From the NCBI RefSeq assembly GCF_900496995.4, contig NC_044004.1, positions 1,674,001-1,738,000 of the forward strand: a DNA stretch of 64,000 bases. The letters are read 5' to 3'. The translations under genes and the position numbers were made by a program. Of the stretch, positions 24,401-37,347 are shown piece by piece. Source of the stretch: Aquila chrysaetos chrysaetos. Its lineage: Eukaryota; Chordata; Aves; Accipitriformes; Accipitridae. The stretch's first letter is position 1. Each line of letters starts with the position of its first letter. The notes under the pieces are model-generated. The model made no database searches. It had not been told where the DNA came from and worked only from the letters and a program-made list of their open reading frames with translations.

Positions 24401-27400
24401 CTCATACTCTGCTTGGAGAGCATGAACTGGAGCACGGTCCTTCCCAAAGGTGCAGAGGCTCTCTTTCTGGAGAGGGGTTTGCCCAATGGCTAACACTAAG
24501 CATAGACAAACACGTGCTGGCTGCAGATGGGAGAGAGCAAGCTACAGTGGGGCACAGAGTATTGCTTGGCTTCTTTGCCTGACAGGTAACTCCAGTTAAC
24601 TCAGGTTTAACTTGAGTATAATACTGGGAAAGCGAGGCCTCCACACATGGTGAGCTTTGCCCACAAAGTGTGATGAACCATGTAAGTGAACAAGGTGGGC
24701 AGTGATACATAGAACCAGTGAAGCCTGATGTCCTACAGAGCTGTAGCTCTTAATTGGGTCCCCTGGTGTGTCTTAAGGCTCTAATTAACAGACTTTATAA
24801 AAATCCTTCCATGCTTGGGACATTCACAACATTTGGTTGAAGCTGCCCAATGGCTATCAGCCAGTTATTACTTTATTCTTTTAAAATTAGGAAGATGAAC
24901 AGACAGATGGATGCATACATAGTCACCTAAGCCTTGTTTCCAAGGAAGCCAGGCTCATAGATGTCTGAGATAGCTCAAGGAATTAGGATGGACATCTTAC
25001 ACCTCTCAAGTGTTGATTCATAAACCCCCACGCTAGGATTGACCTGCCAGACGAAAGTCAACATCATGCTTTCTTGCTAACAGGCTCTGACAATGCGCGT
25101 GTATGTGAAATACCAGCCTGGCAACATCCGAACAGGCACAAAAGGGAATAAAATGCACTTTTAAAATCAATCAGCATTTTAGATTTGTTTCTATATTGAA
25201 AGGAGCGGGGGAGAACATGAAAAGGTTGAGGTAGCATAGACAAAGTGATTCACCAGGAAAGTGAGGGTCAATAGGTAGGGATGGGCTATACCTTTAATCT
25301 CTGTGCTGGGCTTTCAGGGATATAAATGAGGAGCTGATGACCCTCAGCAACGTAAGTGGATGTGTGACCCCTCCTAAGGCTGCACTATGGGTTTGCATTT
25401 TGTCCTTGCAACTAAAAGTTATAGCTTAAAACCTCAGAAAGAACGCACTGTAGATACTTGGTTCAGCAAACAGAATCTGCAGAGGGCAATTACAATTTTT
25501 TTTTTTTTTTTTAAATGTTCTATGCTGGCATAAACAGGCTCTATGTCTGTGGTCCCACATACACCTGATCTGCTCAGATGGTATAAAGAAGAGCACAGGG
25601 AATATAAGCACCCGTCTTAGGGCATGTGAATTACTCCCTAGGCTCCATTGCCTGATCTCCACTGACTACATGGGAGCTTGGGTGCCTGTCGTACAAGCGG
25701 GCACCCATGTGTAGACAAGTAAAATGATGTCATCTTGTGTGCCTGTTTTCTTTCAGTTTAGACCAAATGACTTGGAGTTGTGTTTCTGCAGCTTGAAGCC
25801 CAAGGCAACCATTTCTTTGCTGGACTACAGCCAGGACCTAAATAACAATATCAACGATAATAACTAAAATAAAAAGAATAATAGAGGACTGATCCAGATA
25901 ACACCACATATTGTGATTTTTAAATCATGACAGGGAGTCCAGGGACTGAAAGTGAGAATTTACAGGATTTGGCTTCAAATGCATGGCAGGTACAGGGAAC
26001 TGATTGTCTAAGCACCCACCTCAGGGCCAGTTGAATTTTTCTTGCCCACTCCAGAGGACAGCAGTGGGGAGGAAGGTTATCTATAACTCAGGGATGTGTA
26101 TGAAAAGACCCCATTCTTTTTCTGGGTTGATTACAGATTTATTACCCAGCACTTCTTCCCAGTTGCCAGCACTGTCTTCACACACAGACAAAGTAAGTGG
26201 TTACCTAGAGCAGCAGAAGCTGAGCTTCGAGCAAGACGAGGGACAATTCTGAATGTCACCGCAGCGACCACAGCTCTGCCCAGCTTACGCTGGCTCGAGA
26301 CAGCAGAGACTCCCCCCAGGGACTGCTGGATCTGAAATCTGAACGAAGCAGGGCTGGCAAGAGGTGGCCCAAACCCTCCTGCCCACTCATCTGACCTTGC
26401 TCCACGCCTGCATCTCTGCAGACCACGGAGGGGAACCAGTTTGTTCAGAGCAAACTGAATTTTGCCTGCAGCGCTGCGAAGCCTGTAGCCAGCTCTGCCA
26501 ACTTCTCTGCCTGTGGAATGAGGGAGTGATGATGGCGATATTCGATGTGAATTCCCACCTGCCTCACACGGCTGTTTTGGGCTTTAAATAATACTTACAG
26601 ACTGCTTAAAAAGCCTCATATAGGAGCTGTTATGTAAGCACAAGTTATTATTATTACAAAAACATTACGAGCGAGTTATTAGACTGACAGATGGAATTAT
26701 CAGCGGAATTATGTTTTTATCAATCATCTTTCATCTCATCTTTCTTTTATCACCCTTCAGCTCTAGGCTGGCAGCCCTAACACTGTCTAAACGGACAGCG
26801 TATTGAGCGTTGTATCACCGGATGGCTCTCAATGGCACGGATGAGTAAGCGAGCTCTTCCCAGGCAGCAAAGAGACCATGTTGTAAAACTAACCAGAATC
26901 CATCTGTGGGTTGAAACGGGCACAAATGATTTAGAACTGACGATAGTTGAGACCTGAATATCATTTCCCTCACCAAGGCTGGCTCTCAGCTTAGGCAAAG
27001 CAAGTGGCTGCCACCCTCACGGGGAGCTGTGGGCTGCGAGAAGGAAACCTGCCAACGGGAAACATTTACTATTCCCCAGCAGTAATTGTTCTTCATTAGA
27101 ACCGGCAAACTGCTGTGACGGCGAAGGCTAATCTTCTCTCTTATCTTCTCGAGATGTTGGGAAGTTAATGGCACTAGCACATAAACTCTCCTTCCAGACG
27201 GCTACCGTTCGGTGCGTGCCTTCGAGGCAGCCTTATGTACATTGGGAAGCAGCACAGATGAGGCTCCAAGTCCTTGTGCTCTGCTCCATCCTCCACCAGA
27301 ACCTGTTATCTCCAACGCACGGGTGACCTGTCGCAAAGAGGAGCCGGGGCGGAATTTGTGAGGATGATTAGGAAGAGGTCACAACTGCTCTCGCGATGGG

Positions 27401-28640
27401 AACTGCAGAGGAAGGTACTTCCAGTCGGTCGGTGGTGAAGCAAAGGTTGGCGGGATTTTTCAACAGCCAAAGCCCCCAAAGAGATGACTGTCCCCACCAT
27501 GGTGCAGTTTTGGTAATTATTTCTTGTCTCAGTCTTTGGTGGGTAACTCTGTATAGCAAAGATCTCCTTCCTCCACTTGGACAGTGCCTAGCACTTTGTT
27601 TCGGGCTGAGGCTTTTACAATGACAAGACATAAATATTTCTTTTTATTATTAGATTTCCCCAGAGTGAATCTGTATCCAGAATCTGAAAAGTTTCTGGGG
27701 TATGTATCAAAACTAAAAAAAAAAGGGGGCCCACATAGAAAACATCTACTGATAACATAATCCTAGTTTCTGTTCAAGGAAATCCTGTTTCCTTCTTGAT
27801 TGTACTGGGAATGACCAACTGGGACAACTGGATCCTACAAAACACATACCTGGGACTGTGTTGCTTTCATACTATTCTCCCCCCGCCCAACTATCCCACC
27901 TGTGAAAACTTTTCTATATCTGTTATTTGCCACACGTTTTCTTTTAATTGCTACATTTAATTTCTGATGCTGTTACATTCTAAAATAGATAACTTGCTTG
28001 GCAGCATGTATTCCTAAAATAATCAAGTTCATTAATATGATTAAGAGCAAAATCTTTTGCTGCTTCTGGTACTCCATATTAAATCGAAGAATGAGCATTT
28101 AAATAGACAGTTTCTATGTAGGTCTCTTATTTTTACAAAGTATAAAAACTCAGTTAATTTTAAAGGTTTCTATCCAAAAATAGTACTGTACTGTACTTTA
28201 ATAGTAAAGTAATAAAAAAACCACCCTTCCATGAAGTAAAAAAGAAGCAGAATGTTAAGCATTGTAAGTTCCCAGACATTTATTGCATGACTAATAGTGT
28301 AACAATGATTTTTGACCGGTCAAGAACCTAGACATAAGAATGCTTTATAATATCAAACTATGAGAAGAAGATGATCATGCAGTTAACATGGGGTGATGGT
28401 TTATGATTCGTAGGATTTTAGTTACCATGCTAAATTTAAATCCTTAATTTGCTCAAATTAAAATTGCTCAGTCTGGTTACAGCCTTTTCTTAGCCAAGTC
28501 TGAAAATGAACTACAGTTGCATGTTATTAGTCTTCCTTCGGAGGTTTATAATTATAACAGAAGTAATTTAAGGACAATGAGACGGTTAAAACTGAGGTAG
28601 TCTCCTGTTACCCCTGAAGAGGATTTGGGGTGGTCAAGTC
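15401..28640. other. Intergenic desert, no gene seen
   Basis: About 13 kb with no recognisable exon. It includes a CpG-rich patch at about 15600-15760, scattered short T and A tracts (for example near 23660 and 25498-25512), and an AT-rich element-like stretch at about 26600-26760. Open frames are short and read as random sequence. Confidence 0.6.
26600..26765. other. Candidate conserved element or old LINE tail
   Basis: Contains CATATAGGAGCTGTTATGTAAGCAC followed by TTATTATTATTAC, like the ends of ancient L2/L3-type LINEs. Next come a TGACAGATGGAATTATCAG segment (MEIS/PBX- and GATA-like cores) and a TTTTATCAATC-rich stretch. It may be an old repeat turned regulatory element. Assignment is tentative. 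Confidence 0.25.
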
Positions 28641-28754
28641 TTGTACAAATTCAAGGCCTCTCTTCTTTCTCGTGAGTGTCGAAGGCTAGGCAGACATTGC
28701 TGTGGGTTCAATAAAATAAACTATTATTTTATGGAACATTTATCATTAAAGTGT

Positions 28755-30545
28755 CTTTTAGCCCGACTCACAGGCAAGGGCCATGCTGTACCACGCTGCA
28801 CAGACACAGAAATAAAAAGGACAGTCCCTGCCTCGCAAAGGCTACAGTCTAAGGATAAGGCAAGATATAACAGATGGAAACAGACAGATGGAGGAAAGCA
28901 AGAAAACAATGATACAATGTCAGCCAGCATGACGGGAAGTCAGCTCAGCACCCCAGTAGTCTGTTTAGGCAGCTTTTTGCAGGAATCGCAGCAAAACGCG
29001 GGTTGTGCCACGGGAAAGAGCATGAAGGTGCTTGTCTGCATGCTAGCCCAGAGGTGACGAAGGCTGGCACCGCTGGCAGAGCGAGCTGGCTTCCTGATGC
29101 TGATGAAAGGCGAGAGTAAGTAAAAAAGGCCTTGAAAATGAAGAGCAAGCCTTCGAGTCAGAGGCAACGGAGAGGAGGGAGCCAGAGGACGCAGGGCACC
29201 AGCAGCAAAATTTTAGGTTTTGCAGCCACTGCTTGGGTAAGTACAGGTGGGGTTAGGCTGTGAAGTCCAGAGAAAGGGATATCGCGGCATTTGGGATGGG
29301 AGATGGCTGCATGTGGACGGCTGTATCTCAGAGCCTTCAGGTGGAAAGAGTCAGAGACATTCAGACAGCTTGAGTGAAGGGACCAAGAGGAAGACCCAAG
29401 CCAAAGATGGGGCCCAAATGCAAGGTCTGAGTGATAGCCTGCTAAGAAACGTAAAGGAGGGGTGGCAGAAGTCATTCAGAGCTTGAATTGACATCCACAA
29501 CATGAGGATACCAAACCCAGGCTGGGCTTCTGCTCCAGACTGAGGAGGGCAGGTGGAGTAAAAGGGCTGGACCTGCGAGTCGTTATCACAGAGGCAGTAC
29601 CTGGGTCTGTGTCTATGAGATTCTCCCAGAGGAGTTGTAACAAGGAGACTGTATAGCACACAGCATATAGAGCTCCGTGAGACCTACACAGAGAGCCCGG
29701 GAGCGAGAAGAGAAATATTCTCCAAAGTCCATAGTGAAGGATCTGCTGGAGAAATAGAAAGATGCCAGAGAAGGACAAGACTTCAAGAAGGTCAGTGTAA
29801 CTTCTGGAATTGATTGACAGGTCAGGGAAGGTGAGGATGAAGTATTGGTTTTGCGATTTAACTTTAAAGAAGTCATGAGGGACTCTGGAATGAGCATTTC
29901 CTAGGTATTGAAAGGGATGGACTCTGGAATAATCCAAGATAAGTTTGGTATGTCCATCCTTGGAGATATTCAGAACTTCACTGGACAAAGTCCTGAGCAA
30001 CCTGGTCTAGTCGGATCTGCTAAGTCCCTTCCAGCCCTGAACTACTCTATGAGTCTGTGGCAGCGATTGTTCAGTGTGTTCAATGAGCTTAGAGGTAGAG
30101 AGAGAAGGCAAGGTGGGGAAGGAATGGAGGTAGCAAACAGGTGTCAGAGTGGAGGTTTTTGGAGATGACAGAACCTAAAGCATGAGTGTACTGTGAGGAG
30201 AAATCAGCAGCCAAGAAGGAGGGTGTAAGGACAGAGTAGGTGATGGGATAAAAGTGAGGGCAAACGAGACAGCGTGAGATATTTGAGGCAAGTGTGGGGA
30301 TGATCAGGAAACTCCTACATTGGTGACCATGAAGGAGAAGAATGAAAGGCAGATGGAGGGCAGGGAAGCACAGAGATAGGGAAGGGTCACAACATATGTT
30401 GTCCATAAACTCTTGGAGTATTAGGCAAGATGCTGTCCTGGGAGAGAAGCAAGCAAAGAAGAAAGGGAACCTCAAGGACTGAACAGTGCAAGAGTCTAAC
30501 AGTGTATTAGCCAGGTAGCAGAACTTGAGGTTGAGTGAATCCATT
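28755..30545. repeat. Ancient interspersed-repeat-derived segment (family unresolved)
   Basis: The part at 28810-28890 (GGACAGTCCCTGCCTCGCAAAGGCTACAGTCTAAGGATAAGG region) has the form of the widespread amniote repeat motif 'cagtccctgcc...aagagcttacaatctaa...agacaaga'. The purine-rich, gene-free sequence that follows reads like the body of an old LINE or retroposon. It is interrupted at 29948-30056 by a CR1 3' end. Family and orientation cannot be fixed by eye. Confidence 0.35.
29948..30056 (+). mobile_element. CR1 LINE 3'-end fragment
   Basis: Contains the CR1 tail order CATCCTTGGAGATATTCAGAAC, CTGGACAAAGTCCTGAGCAACCTGGTCTAG, CCCTTCCAGCCCTGAACTA and CTCTATGAGTCTGTG, ending in the degenerate 8-bp terminal repeat typical of CR1. 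It is 5'-truncated and diverged. Confidence 0.7.
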
Positions 30546-33300
30546 CAAAAGAATGACACTATCACAGATGAAGTCACCCTTGCTCTTCATTGTTGCGATT
30601 CATCAGACCAAAGATAGACTTTCATAGCACAGATACCTCCATTTGAGCAAGTCACCCCGGGTTCGCTTTAAAGTCAACACAGAAGAACAGAAACTTTAAG
30701 GGCATGCTTCAGCTCATCCTAAAATAGAGATCTAAAACAGATCAGCCGACTCATGCCCTAGAAGAGTATGATTTTTCCCCACAGATTAGGAAGGGAGTTT
30801 ACACACCCGAGTTCAGATCAGAAGTCTGTACTGTAGGAATATAACTTTAGGTAACTACCATGCTGCCTATCCACCCCAAACACTCTGCAGTCTGAACATG
30901 GGAGCAGAGAACTGGTATCACGGATGAGCTAAGAGTGGACAACCTTGCAGTGGGAAAGAAGGACAGAAGAGTCAAAGGTAGAAGAGAATGAAGAGTGGAG
31001 ACAAGATAGAGGTGAGATGGCTCAGCACAGAAGACAATTCATTAACACTGGTCATCTGGACGTCATGGAAAAACTGACTGTGGGTTTATGGTCAATGCTG
31101 AAAGAAAGCAGGTTGCTTCAGAAATTGCCATCAGAGAAAATATGTCCTGAGAGTATTGAGTGTGTGGCTTCTCTCAAGAGTGTGAAAGTTGACTAAGAGT
31201 TGCAAGTACAAGACCCCAGTCTTGTACTTCTTTCTCCTGAAACAGGAGCATGGGAACATGTGAACATCTGCATTTGAATGAGGTGTCTAAGCTCCCTTTA
31301 CGGTCCATTAAAATCTGAGGATCAATTCTGTTGCCCAAACACGGGCATTGAGTGCTACTTGAGATGCCCAGTGGTATCACATCTCCATTTCCACAAGGGC
31401 ACAGGTCTCCCATAGGTCTGGTGTCGGATGTACCAGCTCTGCATGTACGCCTTGGGCACTCTGCTACATCTCAGGTGGCACTAGATGCCGGTCGGTAGGT
31501 AACAAGAGTTGAGCACAGTGAAGTGTAGGATTGATTCAACTGACCCTAGAGGAGATTAGCCATGTTTTGGCAGTTGAATGCCTCAGGAATCACTGAAAGC
31601 TGCTATTGCAGAAGGGTGAGGGACTTCCCCCACCACCAGCTCCAGGCAGATGTGTAAGTACCTCGGAATGGACTAGATGCTATTTTTAGGCAACTGCATC
31701 CCATCCTGCATTGCCACCAATTGTAGAGGGGTTTAAACTCACAAGCCACATGTAGAAACCTCTGTGTAGAGACTTAAACTCAGGTTTAAGTCATCTGTCA
31801 GCTGAACTTCACCCTTGGTCTGTGATTCAGATACCTGAATGCCAAGGCGTGAGGGCATTGGTTTGGTGGACAGATTCAGGAGTCTGCTACTGAAGAAGAC
31901 AGATTGAAAACTTTGATAGACTCCTCCACATTTCAAGCATAAAACAGATGTCTCGGCTTCCACAGGCACAGCCTCAGAGACCTGATGCTGCTAGAGATTA
32001 TATCAGGGAGATCAGTCTGAAGAACTAGGTAGCCCTGGCACAACCAGGTCCGAAGCCTGTGTCCGAAGCCACCAGTACAATTAGCAGAGATGAATGTATT
32101 TCTGGCAGACCCATGCAGCAGAGAAAGCAAGCTCTGAATGGGTGATGGAGTGCAAACAATTCTGCTGGCAGAGCAGAAGTACGCTGATGGGATGGCACAG
32201 ACAGAAAGCGTACTGCAGGAACTGTCCTGAACCTGTGGGTAAAAGAAAGACTCCAGTTTCCAGCACTGCCAGTTTGTCATTTTTCATCCCCACTAAATTC
32301 ACTTACTTATTTTCTTGTTTAAACCTAGCACATAACTCCAAGAACGTAACGTTTTAGCTTGACAAGTGGTTTATTCAGGCAGCTGATTTACCAATTCAAA
32401 GGCTACTCCCTACAGACTCCTACCAGAAATGTAAGCGTTCAGTCGTAAACCTCTGATTTAATTAAAGAAAGACTTAGACCTCCAAACATTATCGCAGCTG
32501 GAATATCCATTAGCTGTACATTTTCCGAAGGAACTTTCCCCTGATTTGCCTGAAACCTGGGGAAGGGCTCCATACATCTATCATAATTTCCTACCACTTT
32601 CAGCTCAGGCATTAGAGACGCTGTGTGGGCAGATTTAATAGGTTCTTTCTCGCTTCCTGGTGAGGAGAAGGATTGCATAAGATGTGAGTCAAGACACCAG
32701 TCCTGAATCTGTGACTGCGATACTTGCAGGAGCTGCACTGTCTGCTTGTCGGTTGGGATGGCAATAAACAGCACACTTTGCAGCAGCGGTATCAGCCTAC
32801 TTTGGGTCACTGGAGAAAGGCTGACTAAAATGTTCTCCTTTTGCTTGAAATCGGGGGCTCAGCTTCCTCACTCTTCGGGAGGAAGGCATTGGGGTTCTTT
32901 TTCTCACCCCAGCTTACCCTTTCACAGTCCTACCTGCATCCTAAGCTTTCTGACCCCTAAGATAAAGCTTTCTTTGGTGATGAGTCCTCTTGATCACTCT
33001 CTTAGCGTCCCTGTTTATTCCCAGGACTCTCACTGAGGTTGTTTTTCGCCCAGGTCCGGAGCCTTTTGATGCAGGGTTTCCCTCCCTGTTTATGGAATAA
33101 AATTTTAAGCAACTCGCGCACCTTTGACAGAAAGAAATTTCAAGCTTTCTCCATGTTCAAGTCCCCAAAACTTGGGTCTATTTAACCTAATTTTGGGCAT
33201 CTTACCAGAGTACCTAGCTTAGGTGTTTAGTTATCCCAGGCACCTTCTGGGGTCACTGGAAGGAAGCACGTACCCTCAGAGAGTGGATCTTAGGCATGCT
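30546..33300. other. Intergenic, no gene seen
   Basis: No recognisable exon or RNA gene. Open frames are shorter than about 125 codons on both strands and have no family signature. Some of the purine-rich sequence at 30900-31200 may continue the old repeat to the left. Confidence 0.55.
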
Positions 33301-33304
33301 GCAT

Positions 33305-33515
33305 CATTTTTTTACTGGGTTTGATGAGGGTGGTGGGACACTGGACCAGGTTGCCCAGACAAGTTGTGGATGCCCCATCTCTGGAAAGTGTTCAAGGCCA
33401 GGCTGGATGGGGCTTTGAGCAACCTGCTCTAGTGGAAGGTGTCCCTGCCCATGGCAGGGGGGTTGGACTAGATGATCTTTGAAGGTCCCTTCCAACCCAA
33501 ACCATTCTGTGATCC
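33305..33515 (+). mobile_element. CR1 LINE 3' end, relatively intact
   Basis: Matches the avian CR1 3' end in order: ACTGGACCAGGTTGCCCAGA, GTGGATGCCCCATCTCTGG, TTCAAGGCCAGGCTGGATGGGGC, TTTGAGCAACCTGCTCTAG, GGGGTTGGACTAGATGATC, CCCTTCCAACCCAAACC, ATTCTGTGATCCT. It ends with the ATTCTGTG-type octamer repeat. 5'-truncated, plus orientation. Among the CR1 ends in the window it is the least diverged. Confidence 0.9.
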
Positions 33516-33519
33516 TACA

Positions 33520-36500
33520 CCTCATTAGGGACTGCGAGGCGACCGTTGTCCCAACTCAAATACCCCAGTTAGGTGCCTGAGGTTTGGCGGAGTAGTGCTG
33601 GGCCCAAGTCCTTCAGATCATTTTACCTCGTTAAACAGTTTTCTCTGTTTAATCCTGATTTGCTCTTTTGAGATCAGAAACAGCAGTTAAGCCCAGATTC
33701 TGTTTATCCCTCAATCTGATTTAGACAGAATCAGCTAATAAACCCTCCTGCTTTCTCTGACAGTATTTCAGTAATCATGGCAGATTGTTAGCGCTACCGC
33801 AGACAGCAAGGAGAAAAATCTTTTTCCAGCTTTCCTCAAAGTCATGTTGACCTACACTGGTTCTGTTCCACCCGTTCCAGCTCCTATTTCTCCAGCCTAG
33901 TAAACCACGGCAGGTAGCACAGCCTCCCCATTCATACATTTATTTCCATCTTCCCCGAGCGGCACTGACTCTTTGGTGCCTGTGCTCTAGTCATGAGCTC
34001 TAACTCATTATTATCGTCGTTATTCCTAATACCTGGTTTCATGTCCTGCATCCGCAATTTGAACTCCTTCATTTGCACTAATACATACATATTTCAGCTG
34101 TTCTTTTAACGGAGCACTCCCACTGCCCTTTCACTAATTGAATCACCTACCTAATCAGTCTCGTGTATGAGCACTTTCTTTCTCCTTGCTGCCCACCCTT
34201 CTGCCCACTGACACACTTTATCTTCACTCCCTTGCTTTTTCCCTCACTTTTTTTTAACCAAGACTAGATGAAGAGACTACCTGGGTCTCTCCCACTGAAC
34301 CACATAAATTTTTTCGATCACAAACCAGGAAAAGACAGAGCGGAGCCGGCTCCGTCAGCTGTAAGTGTTCTTGAGATACCTGATACTGAAATACACAAAC
34401 ACTGAAATAGCTGAGATTTTCCAGAACAGCTGAAGAATCCTGTTGACCAGATCCCAATAATTATGAGTTTCCAACTACCTCAGTGCATCCAAATCCGACA
34501 GCCTGGAAACTCAATTAGATCTTCAGCAAAATACTTGAAAAACTGTTTAGTATTTCGTTGGCGTGCCAAGAGGTCGGTTAAAAAGTGCAGTAGCTGAGGG
34601 TATCACAACCATTCATAGATCACTTTTTATCCTCTCAGGCTGCCTGGTACCATCAGTTGTGGTAAGGGACAGAGACTCTTAACTAAGAGGTCGTCATATT
34701 CACAGTACTGTATATCTGCTTTTATTAAACACTTCCACTGAGGTCACATCCAGAGTCCTCTGTCGCCTCGGTGCTTTGACTCTGGATAGAAAGAATCCCC
34801 ACCTCAAAAGCTTTGCTATTAATGTGTCATTGGCACAAGCCAGGACCTGATTTGTTTAAATATTCCTTTTTCCAAGATATTTGCAGTCATGAGGGACACC
34901 TGTATTTTATAGTCTCCTCTGGAATTAGCACATTAATCAATCACTGTATTTTAATACATTATATTTCACCTTTAAAAACCCTTGGGCTTTACTGAGTTTT
35001 GGGGGAAGCTGAACCAGGCAGGGCTGGTCAGGCCTGGTGCTCTCTGAAAATCTTCCACAGTGATGGGCTTTTTTAAAATTCCTCTCTGATTTTCATTTCA
35101 AGTGACATTTTATTGGAAAGGATTTTAGCATATTACATCTCAGACTGAGTAAGTCTCTGGATATTGTTAGAAAATTAATAAAGAATGTGAACAGCTTCCT
35201 GTATGATGTGTAAGCGATAAACATTCAGAAAAACCCTTCCTCCTCCCCTCTCTGCCTGTGAATTGCTCTTCTAAAAATAAAGGGAATGACAGAATTTCTG
35301 TATTGTATGACAAGAGGAGCCCTTCAGTCACTTGCAGCAGAGAAAAGCAAATGGCAAGCTTTCTCACAGATGACATTTGGAACTGTTATTAGCGCTACAA
35401 CATACGGGCTAAATTCTGTTCTCCCTTGCACCGCTGTAATTAGGGGAAAATGGCACTGAAATCAAGCAGGCTATTCCTCGTACCTCCCAGGGAAAGCAAG
35501 CGTGGAATTGCTGCTTCTTGCAGCAGTATTTACTTTTTTATTGCTGCCTCTTCTCTTCCTCACCCAGTCACCCCAGGCACGCAGCCCGATATGTGTTATT
35601 TTCTTAAGCCTCACTTGTAAATTATTAGGTGATGATTTTGGGGGATGTGCATAAACAAGGATGAGGATAGGCTGAGACCAGCAAATTTAATTGCATTTGT
35701 AATAGGAGATGGGTTCAGATATAAAGCTGCATTTTCTTGTCAGCATTTTAATTATTTTAAGGAATGTTTGCCTTGACGTACTTTAGTGTTCTGATTTATC
35801 TAGCGCTGAAAAATAACACCCAATTCACTGCAGAATCAACGCAGACGAAAATGAACATACGCTGCCTTTTGGGAGATGTTACGCTGGTTACATGGCAGAT
35901 AACTGCTACGAGGAGAATAAATAACTCAGGAGACAGAAAATATTATGGAAGCGCCTTTATTTTTCAGTCTACTTCAGCTTCCCTCTGCTTACTAGAGAAT
36001 GAAAACTGGTGCAGTTATTGTCTTATATGCAGAGAGGTGGACAGTCTGGAGCTATATTCATATGGACAGCTGGATATATTGCTTATACCAACACCAGAAA
36101 AGCTTAATTGCTTTTGAGAAGGAGCTCAATAACCTTATGAAAGATTAAATGATGTTCTGTCTGTGAAACACAGATCGTGAAGTGGCAGTCAATGACCCTG
36201 GAGACTCCTCTCACTCCTCCATACCTCTCGAGCCGTGGGGGAAGGACTGTCAGTAGCGCACCAGATCAATGATCTGCATCTTCTGCTGCTCTGGCTTCAA
36301 CTGTCATCTGTGCTTTAGAGGACAGATAAGTAAATAGAATACAGCTGGACGATTGTGATTTTAGGGGGAAATTCCTTCCTTGCCCTTGCCGACGACCAGC
36401 TGAAACATAAAATGTTAGTACTTGTACTGAATGCCTCAGGGAGGGGATTAAGGCTGTGTCGGGGGAAAAGTGGAGCTCCTCCTTCCCTCATGGCACCCGA

Positions 36501-36740
36501 AGGGAAGCAATGAACGATTGCAGGGAGCCCACTGACGCCCAGGCCTAAAGGGGTCCTTGCAGAGGTTCATCTCAACTTCCCTGCCTGCCCAGGCAGCAGT
36601 GTCTCCCCCAGACTCGAGGCCAGCCCTTTTGCCAACCTGACTGGGAAAACGGTCCCTGACATACCGCCACAGACAGACCACCTCTCCAGGTGGAGAGTTT
36701 TGAGTAAGCTGAACGGACTTCCCACCTAGGAAAATCGCAT
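33520..36740. other. Intergenic upstream of ALMS1, no gene seen
   Basis: Mostly AT-rich DNA without a recognisable exon. An open frame of 117 codons at 35764-36117 has no domain, no known relative that I recognise and no promoter context, and is treated as chance. Confidence 0.55.
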
Positions 36741-36743
36741 CTC

Positions 36744-36756
36744 GTTCCATGGTAAC
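36744..36756. promoter_or_regulatory. ALMS1: Imperfect RFX X-box-like site upstream of ALMS1
   Basis: GTTCCATGGTAAC resembles the RFX X-box palindrome GTTGCCATGGCAAC but is one base short in the left half. The right half, GGTAAC, fits. It lies about 590 bp upstream of the ALMS1 ATG. Mammalian ALMS1 is known to be controlled by RFX factors and Sp1, which makes the site plausible, but the left-half defect keeps confidence low. Confidence 0.35.
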
Positions 36757-37193
36757 ACCAACACTCTCTCAAAATGTCAGCCGCCAGATTTTAAGGTATG
36801 CTCATCACCAAGCCCCAAAGCTCGCTATGGTCAGCTATCACCCCTCAACAAGCGGACTGGCACAGGACAGCAAGGGAAACCGCTCCCTGTCACAGGAAAA
36901 GCACGCAGCCACCACACGCTCATTCGAAAAACCTCCGGCTTACAGAAACTTCCCCTCAGCGTTCGCCTAACTTCCAGATCGCTCGGACCCAGCGGGCAGC
37001 TCTGAGAGCCGGGAGGGAAGAGGGGTTTGGGGCTGAAGGCTGGTTTGTGTGTGTGGAGAACCACCCCGCAGCGTTCCCATCCGGGCACTCGCCGCCGACT
37101 CTGCGCGCCAAAACCCCTCAGCCGCCGCTCGGCGGCGCCCGCCCCGCCCCGCCCCGCCCCGCCCTCCAACGGCCGCCGGCGGCGCGCGCGCCG

Positions 37194-37203
37194 GCGCATG
37201 CGC
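37194..37203. promoter_or_regulatory. ALMS1: NRF1 binding site (distal of pair)
   Basis: GCGCATGCGC is the core palindrome recognised by nuclear respiratory factor 1, common in CpG-island promoters. Confidence 0.75.
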
Positions 37204-37250
37204 GGGGCCGGAGCGAGTCCCTAACGACGGGGCGGGTTGGCAGGGCGGCG

Positions 37251-37260
37251 GCGCATGCGC
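37251..37260. promoter_or_regulatory. ALMS1: NRF1 binding site (proximal of pair)
   Basis: A second exact GCGCATGCGC, 88 bp upstream of the ALMS1 start codon. Confidence 0.75.
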
Positions 37261-37347
37261 AGCAGGGCGGGGGCGGGTTCGCGCCGGCCCGCCAGCCCGG
37301 GGCGGCCGCTGTGAGGAGAAAAGGGGGCTGCCGGTCTGCCTGCTGCT

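Larger units (their letters stand above)
37080..37347 (+). promoter_or_regulatory. ALMS1: ALMS1 CpG-island promoter and 5' UTR
   Basis: TATA-less, CpG-dense sequence with four or five overlapping Sp1 GC boxes (CCCCGCCCC repeats, 37141-37165). Two perfect NRF1 sites, GCGCATGCGC, lie at 37194-37203 and 37251-37260, spaced 57 bp. GGGGCGGG sequences occur at about 37229 and 37265. This is the architecture of a broadly expressed gene. The transcription start is not defined but should fall within about 150 bp of the ATG at 37348. Confidence 0.8.

Noticed and set aside
35764-36117. Plus-strand open frame of 117 codons
   Set aside because: No domain, no neighbouring exon with matching phase and no promoter context. 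Its length is within chance expectation for AT-rich DNA.
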